64,000 nucleotides of DNA from Tieghemostelium lacteum. Its lineage: Eukaryota > Evosea > Eumycetozoa > Dictyosteliales > Raperosteliaceae. The stretch lies in assembly GCA_001606155.1 (NCBI GenBank), contig LODT01000048.1, positions 124,001 through 188,000 on the forward strand, written 5' to 3'. Shown here piece after piece: positions 12,701 through 25,840 of this stretch (its first letter is position 1; each line of letters begins with the position of its first letter). Both the position numbers and the translations under genes were made by a program. Below the pieces are notes generated by a model that was not told where the DNA came from, made no database searches, and saw nothing but the letters and a program-made list of their open reading frames with translations.

Positions 12701-15700
12701 GTAGGTGCCAATTGTCTTACAGGTCCTGAGCTCAGACAATTTGTAAAACTCCTCCAACCTGAAAACTCACCAGAAGTATTACTTAAGATTCTCTCTTCAA
12801 TGGCCAAATCACCACCCATGCCACCCTATTTTGAATTCAATCTAACCAAGTCACCATTTGGCTACATTAGAGTACCTATATATGAACATCAGTGGCCTCC
12901 AACTACAGGTTATACTCTAATGTTTTGGTTGTATATTGAAAGATGTGGAGACCCTCTATCAACTATAGATCTAGTCTCCCTTTATAGTGAAGATAAGAAA
13001 TCATCAATTTCACTATCAATGAAAAATGGGTTAATTTCAGTCAGTATTGTAAATAACAGTAAATTCCTAATTGAAATTCCAACATTTAAATTCCAACAGC
13101 AACGTTGGTATCACATTGGTATTGTGCATGCTAAAAGACTTTTTGGAACTGATTTGAAGTTCTATGTAGACGGTTTTGAAAAGTATAATATAACGAAAGC
13201 ACAGTACCCTTCTCAAGTACCTTCTAGTGTACCTTTGATTTGTGATGTTGGGTCCAGTCAGAAACTTGATTGTACTGATCAGATTTGGCGTATTGGTACA
13301 TTCTATCTATTAGAAGAGGTTCTAGGAAGTAAACATATCAATACTATATACTTTTTAGGTCCAAACTATGCTAGTAACTTCAAAGGTAGATTCTCACCTT
13401 ACCAGACCTATGAAATTGTAAATAGTACCAATTTGAATGCAATTAAGGAGTTACAGTACTCTGACCAATTAGGTCCACTTAATTTATCTAAAGTCTCTAT
13501 GCAAATTGATGAGAATCATATATTAATAGGTCTGTGCGCAAATAATAAGTTTGTAAAAACAAATAATTCTCTAAAGGTTATAAACAATGATATTATAAAT
13601 AATATCTTGAATGACACTCATAGTGGAACGAATCCACGTGATTCAATGTCACCTAAACTCAGTAGTAGCTCTTCTAAAAAAGATCAGAAACAACAGAGAA
13701 TTGAGATTATAAATCAAGGTGATCTCACTACTAAACAACGTGGTGTATTGGTTGGATCTGTTGAGGCATTCAAAAGAAATAAGGTTGCAGATTCTATTAA
13801 AAAGATTGGTGGTATGCCAATTGCTTTACTCTTACTAGAGAAATCAAATTCAACAGAGACACTATACGATGCATTAGGGTTAGTTATTGGACTTATCCAA
13901 TATCATCCCACCAACACACACGAAATGTCAGTTATCAATGGTTATGAGCTCTTGTCTTGGGTACTAAAGAAGAAGACTCAACTCATTAGTAAATCAATTA
14001 TTGAATTGATATTTGATTTCGTTGGTATAAATGGAGTTTTGAGTGGATCTAGATCAGATGGTACCGTTGCCAATTGGAATGCTTGCAAACACATTATGAT
14101 GAATTTTGAAATTTGGAAACAAACTGGAGCTGATATGCAAAAGTATTTATTACAGGGTTACAATGATTTGATTCTAGGTAATTCTCAGAGAAAATTCAAT
14201 ATAGACTCTCTGAGAAAGATTCATATCATTCAAGAGATATTTGATATCTTACAGAATGAACAGGTATCTGAAGATGTATGTCTAGAAGCTATATCAGTAC
14301 TATTTAATCTACTTAATGATAGGTTACTTGAAGATGACATTAGATTGATTTCCAGTTTCTTGATTACAGGTTTACACAGTCAGGTTTCATCATCCCAGAA
14401 TGCAACTTCCAAACGTAAATCAGTAAAGAAACCTCTAATGTCTGCAGAGAATAATAGAACTATAAGAATTGTAAATCAGGTATTTCTGATGTTTCTGAGA
14501 GTTGTAACTAATACTCAAGATCCATCGGTAATCTATAGAAAGGTATCTAATTTCTGGTGTTTCTTTTTCATTGATGATCAGTTACCACCTTTAAGTGTCT
14601 ATTTGGCATTGAAGACTGTTTGTTGCTTCTTTTTGATGAAGTATGACTATTGTCATGGATTTATAAAGAATTCAGGTTTTAAACTATTTGAAAAGATTCT
14701 TCCATCATTAAGTGGATATGTAGAGATATACATTACATTGTTACACTTACTTTTAGGTGGTGATTCAAAGGCACTATTACAATTGGAGCCTAAAGGAAAT
14801 ACCATAGATTTCCACGAGTTATTAGAACTCTTTAAACAATACGAAAAGAATTTCTTTTGTATTGAAGCAGCTCAACTTATACTATCACTCATTAAACGAT
14901 CTTATGAAGACAATTATAAACTACTTCTACACAATAACTCAACTAGCTCAGCAAATGATGGAAACATTAAAGAGAATGATGAATTCCTTGCATCACTATT
15001 ACAGAATATGAATAACAATTATATGAGTAATAGTAGTAATAGTGGTATTAATACAAGTACCAATTCATCACCTCTATCAGGTAGTACTTCTTCAATATCC
15101 AGTTCAGTAAGTACTACTTCAACACAAGGACCTACCACCACAATAACATCAAGTAACAGTAGTAATACAGTTATTTCAACTACTGCCAGTGTTTTATCTA
15201 GAGTTGGTAGCTTCCTAAGTAAAGTTGAAGAAAAGACTTTAGAATTCGCTTCTGTAGTTGTTGATGATGTTAGTGATGGTTCTCTATCAACTAAAAAGAA
15301 ACGTTCATCAGTTTCATTATCTCCAAATCAATTACCACCAAAAGATCAGTCAAATAGTTCTTTGAATCTATCAACTAATAATAGTAACAATAACAATAAT
15401 AACAATAATAATATTAATAATAGTACAAATAGTGGTACTAATTTAACATCATCAACATCATCAGTACAATCTACACCTAATGTAAATGTACAATTGACAC
15501 AATATGCAACTTTAGACGTAGCTAGTAATCTTCAACATACAATGATAACATATCTAATCTATCTATTTCATGAAAATGCACAATTTCAACAAGAATGTTT
15601 CAGTAGTCAGTTTATTGAATATCTCATTAGTATACTATTCCCAAATGGTAAAATTAATTTACCACCAGTTAGTAGTAGCACAACTACATCTGTTGGTGTC

Positions 15701-18700
15701 ATAAATGACCGTGTATTGGATTTGGTATTAAAGTTCCTAACTCAGATTATATTGAGTGCACTTAGAAAGTCATCTAAAGCCATTAACATTATTGAATATG
15801 TACTGGAATCCACTCCCATTCAGATTAGTGATGTTGAATTTATATCCTATCACACTAGAATCTTGGTAGATACCATGTATCTATTGGAATCTAATATCAC
15901 TAAAAGTGAGTTCTTTGAAAATGAAAGAATTCATTCGAATCTAGTTAAACTATGCTCCATGTTAGTTGATAGAGTTTACCTTGACATTTTAGTACAAAGT
16001 CACAAGAATATCATATCCAGACGTGTATTTGTATTCTTGGTTAAGATTTTAGAGAAACTTGAAGCTGATAGACCAGGTCTCAAACACATTCGATCACTCT
16101 ACCAAGTACTCAACAGAATCATCTTGTATCTCATTAATAACAGTCAAGATGCTGATTTGACATTTGTAATCAATCACATGATAAATCATGGTAGAATTAT
16201 ATTCTCTGATAACAATGCTGATTCTGATTTTATAATGTCACTTTGTTATCCACTGTATAGATTACTAGTAGCTTCTGAACATAATGAAACTGTTGATAAT
16301 GCATGTAGACTTTGGAAACTACTTGTCAGCCAGAAATCACCATTCCAAGAGTTAATCAGTTCAGTATTGAGTTTGAAGATTTACAGTACTAATAAGACAT
16401 CAGAGCTTATTGATCTAAGACCTGGTTTTGATTTATTACAAACTCGTGATACTAAAGAATTCAAACAATGGATGTACGATAACCTCAACCAAATTCACCA
16501 GGTATTTGATGAGGCTCCAAAGAAAACTCATGCAGCTTATGTGAATACAGAGAAAAAGAATACTGAATCTACTTTATCTGCTTTGAAATCACGTAGAAAA
16601 GAAAGACTGGTTAAACGTGAGAAACAAGAGAAGAAAGATAAACTAAATGAAGAGGAAAAGATTTCACATGTAAATAAGAGATCACATTTCTTTGTAAAAT
16701 CAGAATTGGAGAGAAAGAAGAAAATGCAACAACTCGAATCGGATAAACAGAAATTCAATGCAATTCAATGGGAGAATTTAAGAGCTCAGTTGACTAGAGA
16801 AAGAGCTGTTTGGGGTCCTTCCGATCCATCACCTCTTGATAAATGGAAATTAGATTCCACTGAAGGTCCATTCCGTATGAGAAAGAAAATGGAAAAGAAT
16901 TATAACTTTTATAAAGATTATCCATATGTAGCTGAGGCTTATGACCAAAATAATACTCTACTCCCAATTCCATGCTCTGCTGATTCTGAAAAGTATCTTC
17001 ATATTGTTGGTACTGATGATGAATATAAACTTGAACCTTCTTATTGGAAATTTGATTTACTTTCAAATCCAATAATTAATCCAAATAGTAATACTACCAA
17101 TAATAATAATAATAATAATAGTAATACAGTTAATACAACTACAACAACATCAAGTACACCTTCAATTGGTGTAGGTAATAGAGTTTCAGAATCACCATTA
17201 AGTAAATCAACAGATATTACACCACCACATTCACCATCAATTTCTGATGAATCTCCAAAATTATTACCATTTGCTATAACTGGTGATGATTTAATATCCA
17301 ATGAAAATGAAAATACTGATATTAGTAATAATAATAATGTTGAGTTTTCAGAATTATTTAAAATGGATGAAAATTCAAATTCTTCAGTAACTAATGTTGT
17401 ACAACAAGAAGAAGAAGAAACTGAAAGTAATGAAAATGAGAATAATCAAGCCACACAACAATCTTCAAATGAAGATGAAATTCATGCATATATTAGAATG
17501 TTGGATGTATACGATCAGACTTATCTTAAAGATGAAATGAAGAGAGATCCTAGATTGACACAGGTAATGCACAACTGTGGTTCGGTAGATGGTATGGATA
17601 AGATTGAAGGTATTTTGATATTTTGTCCACTGAATATGTATATATTTGATGGTTATGCTAAAGATGAATTGACTGGTGAGATTAGTGAAGTTGAAGAGAA
17701 GGTTAATACTGAATGGTTACAAGAAGGTACTGCAATGCCACAAAAGAAAAAGATTATTCATAATTTCTTGAAATGGGGTTATGATGATATTAGAGATGTA
17801 CTAAAGAGACGATATCTATTGAGACCTGTAGCTTTGGAGATATTTTCAATGGATGGTAGAAACCATTTAATTGTATTTAAAGATGAAACTACCAGAGATG
17901 AAGTAAATCATAATCTAATTCAGTATCTGTCTACTTCTGGTAACAATGCTGGTGTAGGTGGTGGTGATGCTTCGTCAATTTCAGGTAGTCAAACTGGTAT
18001 TGAAGACTATCAAGAAGGTGTTAGAGAAAAGATTACAAGTATCTGGAGGAAATCACCTCTAACTCTGAAATGGCAACAAGGTCAGATTTCAAATTTCCAA
18101 TATCTAATGCATTTGAATACTCTTGCTGGACGTTCTTATAATGATCTTACACAGTATCCTGTGTTCCCTTGGGTACTGCAAGATTACAAGTCGGAGGAAC
18201 TTGACCTTTACAACCCTCAATCTTACAGAGACCTTTCTAAACCCATGGGTGCTCTAGAAGAGAAACGTGCTGAGAAGTTCCGTGAAAGATTCGAGAATTG
18301 GGATGACCAAGAACCAAATGAACACGGTCACTTAGTACCAAAGTTCCACTATGGTACTCATTATTCAAGTGCTGCTATTGTGTTATATTACCTCATTAGA
18401 GCTGAACCTTTTACTCAACACTTTTTGAAATTGCAAGGTGGACGTTGGGATCAAGCTGATCGTTTGTTTTCTTCTATTGAAGAGGCTTGGACTAACAGTA
18501 GTTCAACAAGTACTGGTGTGGTTATGGAACTGATTCCAGAGTTTTATTATCTTCCAGAATTTTTATCTAATAAGAATAAGTTTAATTTTGGTTTCAAACA
18601 GGGTGGAAAGAAGATTGATGATGTTGAATTACCTCCATGGGCTAAAGGTTCAACTCAAGAGTTTATCAAGTTGCATAGAAAAGCTTTGGAAAGTGATTAT

Positions 18701-19900
18701 GTCTCGGAACATATACACGAATGGATTGACTTGATTTTTGGTTATAAACAACAGGGTAAATCTGCTGAAGAGGCATTAAATGTATTTTATTACCTGACTT
18801 ATGAAGGTGCTGTAAATATAGATGCCATTTCAGATCCAGTTGAGAAAGCTGCTACTATAGCTCAAATTAATAACTTTGGTCAAACTCCTAAACAACTCTT
18901 TGACAAACCCCATCCAAAGAGAAATACCTCACTTTCAAGTCTACCATTCTATGCCAAACCTTTACAAGGTAATTTCATTAAGGATATTGTTGAACCTGTA
19001 GGTCAGATTCGTATTATAAATGATCGTGCAACATGTTTAGGTTTCAATAAGGTTTTGGTACCTCCTAGTTACTCTAAATTCATTTTATGGGGATTACCAG
19101 ATGGATCTATTAGATATAGTGTAGGTGACAAGATTAAAGTCTTAGAAGATCATCATGATGGTCCTTTAACATGTCTTACTATTACTGATGATGGTAGAAT
19201 ATGTGTTAGTGGTGGTAAAGATTCTCTCATTTGCGTCTATAACCTAAAGAGATTCCAATTAGCTAGAAGATTAAATGGACATACTGGATCAATAACCTGT
19301 GTAGCTGCTTCCAGACCTTACTCTGTAATTGTCAGTGGTTCTGAAGATCATACTTGTATTCTATGGGATCTCAACAGACTTAGTTATGTAAGAACTCTAA
19401 AAGAACATGAAGGCCCTATATCATGTATAGCAATCAACGATACAACAGGTGAAATTGTAACATGTTCAGGAACCTCTATCAATGTATACACAATCAATGG
19501 TGACCTACTCCTAAGTCACAAAACCTCACAAATTATCCATGATCAAATTACATCATGTGTTTGGTCTAAAGGTCTTGAATGGTTAGGTGAAAATGTATTC
19601 CTTACAGGTCATAGAGATGGTAAAATTAAAATCTGGGGAATAGACTCACGTCTAATGCCATCCATTGACAATGATCCAAACTCTGCTCTCACCTATAAAA
19701 ATGTAATTTTACAAAGAGCTACATTCTTTAATACTCAATGCCATAGTGCTGCCATTACAACTATTACTCTAACTGCTGATCAGCAAAAACTCTATACTGG
19801 TGATATTGAAGGTAGAGTCTGTATGTGGTCTGATAATGAAACAACTCAAATCAAACAAAGAGGCTGGTCAAACATTATTTCTCTTAATGATAAAAAATAA
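9790..19900 (+). CDS. lvsA: Large BEACH-domain protein, LvsA/WDFY3 (ALFY) type
   Basis: Giant BEACH-WD40 scaffold. In Dictyostelium LvsA acts in cytokinesis and on the contractile vacuole; WDFY3 acts in selective autophagy. Three exons: 9790-11395, 11493-11832 and 11908-19900, totalling 3312 aa in frame. The first donor is ambiguous: GTATAT at 11396 keeps phase with the strong TTTTGTAG acceptor, while GTATGT at 11392 would need a weaker acceptor at about 11476. An ARM/HEAT-like helical region fills the N-terminal third. A concanavalin-A-like domain lies at about 961-1143 (GYTLMFWLYIE). Asn/Ser/Thr runs lie near 1730-1800 and 2380-2520. The PH-like domain is at about 2530-2660, BEACH at about 2690-2985 (WVLQDY, NVFYYLTYEGAVNIDAI, IAQINNFGQTPKQLF), and WD40 repeats run from 3026 to the end. 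There is no C-terminal FYVE finger, unlike WDFY3. The NVFYYLTYEGAVNI and FGQTPKQLF forms point to the LvsA/WDFY3/SPIRRIG branch rather than LYST or LRBA. Confidence 0.9.
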
Positions 19901-20217
19901 TAAAATTAATCATTTATATTTAAAAATAAAACAATATATTAGAAACTATATTTAATATTATTTTTACACTTTAATTTCTTCAAGTATACATATTATAAAA
20001 ATTAATTAATTTTCACTTTTAAAAATAAAATTTAAGATTTAACATAGTATGACATGTCACCTATGGAATAAAATGTTGATTCTGGTGTAGAAAAAATCTC
20101 TAATATTTCAATATAAACATTTCTTTTAAATAATGTATTCAACTTATTTTATTTCTTTACATTTCATCTTGAATTTGGTATAATTTTAGCTGTTTTAACG
20201 CTTTGGTTTTGAGTCTT
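19901..20217. other. Convergent intergenic spacer
   Basis: A+T-rich 3' flanks of the BEACH gene and the secreted-protein gene. No further feature seen. Confidence 0.5.
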
Positions 20218-20613
20218 TTATACGAGGGAATTATCATCTAGATCCTCTGGTATTATTCTACCTGGGTAGGAGAACTTGAGATCAGCAAAGATTTTACCAT
20301 CTTTCAGGCAGGTCATTACATCTACTCCTGGGTAGAGTGCCATATCACCCATGTCCCAGAGCAAACCCATTAGGCTGTTTTCAAATACCTTCAAGCAGTA
20401 ACGGTACATATCCTCTTTTTTCTGAATTGATTGAATTTGTTCTGGTGTGTACATTTCTTTGATATAGGATCTCTCTGATGGATGTTTGTCACATTCACAC
20501 TCGTGACAGGCTTCATCTTGTTTCATTGCATATCGAGTATCAACATTCATTGCATTGACGACAACCAATATTGATAGGAGAATTACTATAAAATTTATTT
20601 TTAGGACCATCAT
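20218..20613 (-). CDS. Small secreted protein, unknown function
   Basis: Not recognised. The start was set at the MM pair (20613), because from there the first 22 residues form a clean signal peptide (positive start, then FIVILLSILVVVNA). An upstream in-frame ATG at 20655 would put an unusual hydrophobic extension before it. The mature protein is about 110 residues with five Cys, three clustered in ACHECECDKH and two later (YRYC and MTC). It is acidic, with a helical middle (PEQIQSIQKKEDMYRYCLKVFENS) and an aromatic end (FSYPGRIIPED). It reads as a small disulfide-bonded extracellular or lysosomal protein. Its only neighbour in common orientation is the secreted M20 peptidase upstream. Confidence 0.75.
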   Translation of the reverse strand: MMVLKINFIVILLSILVVVNAMNVDTRYAMKQDEACHECECDKHPSERSYIKEMYTPEQIQSIQKKEDMYRYCLKVFENSLMGLLWDMGDMALYPGVDVMTCLKDGKIFADLKFSYPGRIIPEDLDDNSLV

Positions 20614-21133
20614 TATACTATTGAATTTAAAAAATAAAATTAAATTTAAACCCACCTTTTATAAATATATGTGATTGCACCGTCACTAACCCATTTTACT
20701 AAAATTGATTTATCAGTTACACACAGTAAAATTATTTAAATATTTAATATTAAATTAATTGTAACTATTCTTTGATTTATTTTATTAAATCATATCTACA
20801 ATAATGATTAATTTATAAATTAAATTAATAAATTCTGAAATATATTTTAATTTAATCTCTTCAAACCTAATAATTTCTAAACTTTTAAACTCGAATAAAT
20901 AATTATTTTGTTTGGATTGTAATAAATTTAACCGGTGTAGGTCAAATGTATTATTGTTTTTTTTTGTTTTTTTTATTTTTTTTAAATACTTTTTTTTGGT
21001 AATAGTACAGTTGATTGATTAATGTTACAAGTTATTATTTTTTTTGTTTTTTGTTTTTGTTAAAAGTTTCTATAAAATTGGTATTTTGTATTTTTGTGAT
21101 AGAATTACTAATATTAAAATGGTGGTGAGTTGT
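20614..21133. other. Intergenic, A+T-rich
   Basis: Upstream region of the secreted-protein gene and 3' flank of the peptidase. It has T runs at about 20955-21000 and 21038-21060. No gene seen. Confidence 0.5.
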
Positions 21134-22688
21134 TTAGCAATCACAATCAGATTGATCGGAATCATCGAGGTAGGAAGTTGGAGCGGTAGTTTGTTGACCA
21201 CAAGTTTGGAATTTCAAGATTAATTTTTTATAGAATTTGATGGCTTTCATGTAGTCGTCAACAGAAATCTTTTCATTGTAACCATGCATGGTTGAGAATT
21301 CAGCGTAAGAACAGACAACTGGCATGAGACGGTAGATGTTTGGAGTTAGATCCCAATAATGTCTAGTATCAGTATTGGCAAACATTTGACCAGTGACAAC
21401 ACGGATATCACCATAGACTTTCTTTAATGATTTCTTGACTAATTTATAGGCTTGAGCGGATGGTGGTGAGATTGGTGATGGCTCTTTGCTACCGTCAATA
21501 ACCAATTGAACTCTACTGTCATTTACTAATTCTCTAACTCTATTGAGGGTGTAGGTTACATTAGAACCAGCAATGATTCTGTGATTGATCCAAACAGTTG
21601 CAGAGGTTGCAATAACGTTGCTCTTAATACCAGCTTTAAACATGGTAACTGCAGTAGTGGTTTTTAACATGGAACTTAAATATGGAACATTAGCAATATT
21701 AGTTTCGTTGAATAGGTTCAAGAATTCACTGTTGATGACACTTAATGGGTAATTTGGGAATGGGTGAGTTTCAATAGCCAAAGCAGCTTTAGCAATGATA
21801 CCAATTGCAGTTTCGGGTGGTGGCATGGCACTGTGTCCACCTGGAGTTGTAACAGAGAGATTATAGAATAAATAACCTTTTTCATTGATACCAACCAAAG
21901 CAGTGGTCTTATTGATACCTGGTAAGAAGTTTTCTTTCATGATTGGACTACCTTCATCAATCAACATTTCAGCGGTAATGTTTTGGCTCTTGAGATAGTC
22001 GCTAATGTATTTGTGACCATTGTTACCACCCAACTCTTCATCGTGACCAAAGGCCAAGTAGATAGTTCTCTTTGGTACATAGTTAGCAGTGAGCATAGCT
22101 TCGATAGCTTCTAAACTGGACATGACAATCAACTTGTTATCGATAGTACCACGACCGTAGATGAAACCGTCCATGATGGTACCGTTCCATGGGTCAGTTA
22201 ACCAACCAGCAGCAGTAGCTGGTACGACATCAAAGTGACCATTGATGAAGATTGGTTTCAATGAGGTGTTACTTCCTTGCCATTTAAAGAGCAATGAGTA
22301 GGTGTTGATTATAGTTCTAGTACAGGTAGCGTGGACTTTTGGAAATTTAGTTTCCAAATATTGTCTAAATAATATAAATTCGGTACCATTAAAGGAGTTT
22401 TCGGTATCACTTGGATCAAATGAAATAGTTTTAATTTTTAATGACTATCATTATTTGAACAGATATTTTATTTAAAAAAAAAAAAAAAAAAAAAAAAATA
22501 AGACATAAATGATTAATATCTTATTTTAGTTATTTTTAATATCTTTGAAAGTTTAAATGAATACATACACCTGCAAAATCAGAAGCGTAATTTAAAGGAG
22601 TCTTGATAAGAGGGATTGATTCAACGGCAGGTAAAATTGATACTAATAGTACAGTTAATAGTAATGTTAAAGTAATCGATTTAATCAT
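21134..22688 (-). CDS. Secreted M20 zinc peptidase (PM20D1/carboxypeptidase S-like)
   Basis: Two-metal amidohydrolase or carboxypeptidase of family M20A. Two exons on the minus strand: 22688-22569 and 22444-21134, with a GTATGT...GATAG intron carrying a run of about 27 A. The join gives YASDFAG-SLKIKTISFDPSD and 476 aa. Exon 1 is almost entirely a signal peptide (MIKSITLTLLLTVLLVSILPAVES), so the enzyme enters the secretory pathway. Metal and catalytic residues are visible: NGHFDVVPA (His, Asp), YGRGTIDNK (bridging Asp), FGHDEELGG (catalytic and ligand Glu), LIDEGSPI, and TDTRHYWD near the end (ligand His). The dimerisation domain carries GGHSAMPP. The closest known relatives are PM20D1, an N-acyl-amino-acid synthase/hydrolase, and yeast vacuolar Cps1. 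The substrate cannot be told from sequence. Some acceptors near 22444 are weak, but only this join keeps frame. Confidence 0.92.
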
Positions 22689-24486
22689 TTTTTAAGTTAA
22701 TTATGATTAATAAATATATTCAAATAGAATATTTTAAATTAAATTGGAAGTGGTTTATAAAAATTAAAAAAAATTTTAATAAAAACAAGTAATAATACAA
22801 CGGGGGAAGTATAAGATATAAATTATAATCTGATTTTAAGATTATAATATTATATGATTATAGATTTAAAATATATAAAATTGTAGTTAATTAGATATTG
22901 TTTTTTGTGTGTTTGTTTTGAATTGTTGTTTTTTTCAAATGAAGGATCCTAAGTTTAAATAGTTTTTTTTTTCTCCACTCTCCTTATTTTCTGCACACAT
23001 TCATTATTATTTCACACCTGTTCCATTTTTTCAAGTTTGAATTCGTGTTGTTATAAATTATATGAATTCTAGACTGAATCATGATTTTGGATTGTCTCTG
23101 ATCACACACTGTATCTCCACTGAGGTTATGTGTGGAATTTAAATAAAATTTTATTGGATAGGGCAGATAGTGTGGTTTAGAGAGAATGTTAAAAATTTTT
23201 CCCCATATCCCATTGGAACTGCACTTTGAGCTTGAAGGGTACTTTGAAAAAAAAAAAAATAGAAAAATCAAACATGTGATATTAATTGAACAACAAACAG
23301 GAAAAAACATTAGAATTTCCTAATGATTGAATTGGAATGGCATATTATAAGAAACTACGGGGCAGGGTTAAAAAAATCTAAATATAAACTTTCAAGTTTA
23401 AAAGATTCTCTAATCGACTAATTTTAAATTTTCTACAAAATAGATTGACAAATGACATTTTACAAATTTTCTCCACTCTACTTACTGACTATACATCAGA
23501 ATTTTCATAGCTGTTTATTAATTACACACCATTTTAACTAAACGATTATCAGATGTAATTTCTAACTGATAGAGTGAACTAATAATAGCTCAATCTAATC
23601 ACACACAACCCACACTTTTTTTTATAAAATTATTTTCAAAATCAACATTTACCCCCTATGATCACATCCAATTTGCATCAAATTCCGTTTTTGATTTAAT
23701 ACATTTTCAAAAAGAGATCTTAAATTGCAAATTTGTGATGTTAATGTTGATGTTGATATGCAGTTTTTCATTAATTTAAATTCTGATGATGATTATTCTT
23801 TATTATTTTCAAAGTTTATTAAAGAAAGAATTTTCTAGTCTATCATTATTATTGATATCATCTGAACCTTTCTATTGGAACTTTAAGAGTTTCATTATTA
23901 ATTTCTCAATCTCATTATATGTAGGTTCAAAACTCTTCAAAAACTAAAGAAATCCGCAATGTGGAGGAGATATTATTTTCATTGTAAAAGGTTTTCACTG
24001 TAAAAAGTCTTTTGTAAAATGGAAATTTGGGTGTTTTACAATTTTTGTAAATTTGACAAAAAGATTTTAATTAAATTTTTTTATAGAGTGTGAAGATATT
24101 TCACTCGTCTGAGGTGATTAAACTTTGTACAAAAATCTTATCCTTTTCCTATGAAATATTACAATTGTTTTATATGAAATTAATTAAATTAATGATTCCT
24201 TGCTTCACCCTTTACATAAAACTATTTTTGCATCAAATAATTCTTTCTAGAATTCATTGAATTTGAATTACAATTATATTAATTCTAATTTTAAAATTTC
24301 TCTAACATTAGATATTCCATCTTTGAATTCAACCAATTTCGTCATCTGTTGTTGACATTATTCATAAAATTGATGTCATATTATTGGAGGAAAACGGGTT
24401 TTAATGTAATCGTTTTTTAAAATAGAATAGAAGGAGATTATTAGAAAACATTGTAATCTTTATCATAATTTTCAACAAATTTCTGT
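22689..24486. other. Long intergenic region without visible gene
   Basis: About 1.8 kb. One 108-codon open frame on the minus strand (22984-23310) starts in biased Phe/Ser/Asn sequence and has no recognisable motif, so I do not call it. The motif TCTCCACTCT occurs twice (about 22973 and 23469). C/A-rich stretches such as CACACAACCCACAC (about 23601) could be promoter elements of the divergent peptidase side, but this is only suggestive. Confidence 0.5.
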
Positions 24487-25399
24487 TTAACAGTTTAATG
24501 TTACCTTTAAAACTTTTTCTCTTTGTACCAATTCTTCAAATTTCGCTGTTCCACCACCAACACCAAAATAATAAGTTTTTGCTGATACTAGACTATCGTC
24601 ATATAACTATAAGTAATTATTCAAACTCTATATTTATTAACATTAATAGTTACCATATACCATTTACTGCTAAATGATTTACAATAAGATTATGTAGTTT
24701 TAAAAATGAATTGATGTTATATAGTGTATCTGATGTTAAAATTAAATCATATTTCTCTTTTCCTAAAAGTTTATCTACATGTTTCCAATCTCCACTGATA
24801 AATCTACATCTGTCCAATGACTGTCGATGATCATTACAATTGATTTTAAAATTACCAAAAGTGAGATTTAATAATACCTCATCGTTCTATTTTGGATCAT
24901 AGTTAGTAAAGTAAGCTATAACTTTGATGTTAAAGAGTACACTTACATAATCTTGAAATGTAACATTTGAACCTTTCTTTTGACAATAGATACCAGGTAA
25001 ACCATGTCCACAACCAATTTCTAAAACATTTTTACCTGTTAAATTGGTGTTATTGTCAATTAAATAGTTTATAATGTCTATAGAACATTCCCAAAGTTTA
25101 AATCCACCTTCATAGACACCTGGTATCAAATCAGTTTTTTGTATATTTATCATTTGTTCAGTTTCATTGTTGAATTTGTCAATTGGTTTAATTAATTTAA
25201 AAAGAATTTCATTTTGATGAAAATCTACAACTTCCATCATTCTAGGTGATATATTTAATTCCTTTAGTTGATATTCTACTAATTTTGCTTCATCCTCTCG
25301 TATATCATTGTTTTCATTTACTGAAAATTCATCAACTATATTCTGTTTAATTTCTTCAGTATTCTCATCCTCTATCTGAAAATTGAATTTAAATGACAT
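24487..25399 (-). CDS. METTL18/Hpm1-like protein-histidine N-methyltransferase
   Basis: Seven-beta-strand SAM methyltransferase of the METTL18 family, whose yeast and human members methylate a His of ribosomal protein uL3. Three exons on the minus strand: 25399-24947, 24886-24668 and 24606-24487, 263 aa. The GTAAGT...AAATAG intron joins TFQDY to NDEVLLN, a diagnostic METTL18 spot. Key motifs: DLIPGVYEGGFKLWECS, SAM motif I NVLEIGCGHGLPGIYCQKKG, post-I VTFQDYN, CRFISGDW, DLILTSDTLYN and KTYYFGVGGG. The second donor is taken as GTAAAT after codon 224; GTATAT seven bases further is the alternative but breaks phase. The C-terminus ends REKVLKVTLNC and looks short against METTL18. A further coding-like stretch follows past the stop, so a missed 3' intron is possible. 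Confidence 0.87.
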
Positions 25400-25840
25400 T
25401 TTAAAAATATCCTCTAAACTTTCGTTTGTCGTGTTTTAAGTAAAATGATAAAAAAAAAATTTCAATTGATGACATTATAATCTCTATTCTACTCAGTAAA
25501 TTAAAGAATAACATTAATACATTTACAAAATCTCAACATGTCAATTTACCTTTATTGACCATATTAACAATCTATGAATCTAACATCAACCGCAAAGTTA
25601 TCAATTCTATGATTACTAATAATTACAATAAGATAATCTATGAAGTTTGAAGTGTATAAAACCATATTTCAAAATATAAATAATAGTTTTAAAATAAATC
25701 TTTACAGTAGTGCTCTTTATAACTTTGTTGAATTTTCAATAAGCAAAATGAAAATGAAAAAAAAATTTTTAGTTGTTATTTGCGTTTAGTTGCAACCCGT
25801 TTCTAGTTAATCTAGAGATATTATATAGAACATTTTTGAA
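25400..25840. promoter_or_regulatory. Divergent promoter region, METTL18-like / U2AF
   Basis: About 440 bp between two divergently transcribed genes. It is A+T-rich with scattered oligo(A). It must hold both promoters, but I can name no specific element. Confidence 0.5.

Noticed and set aside
22984-23310. 108-codon minus-strand open frame
   Set aside because: No recognisable domain, no splice-linked partner, composition as spacer DNA.
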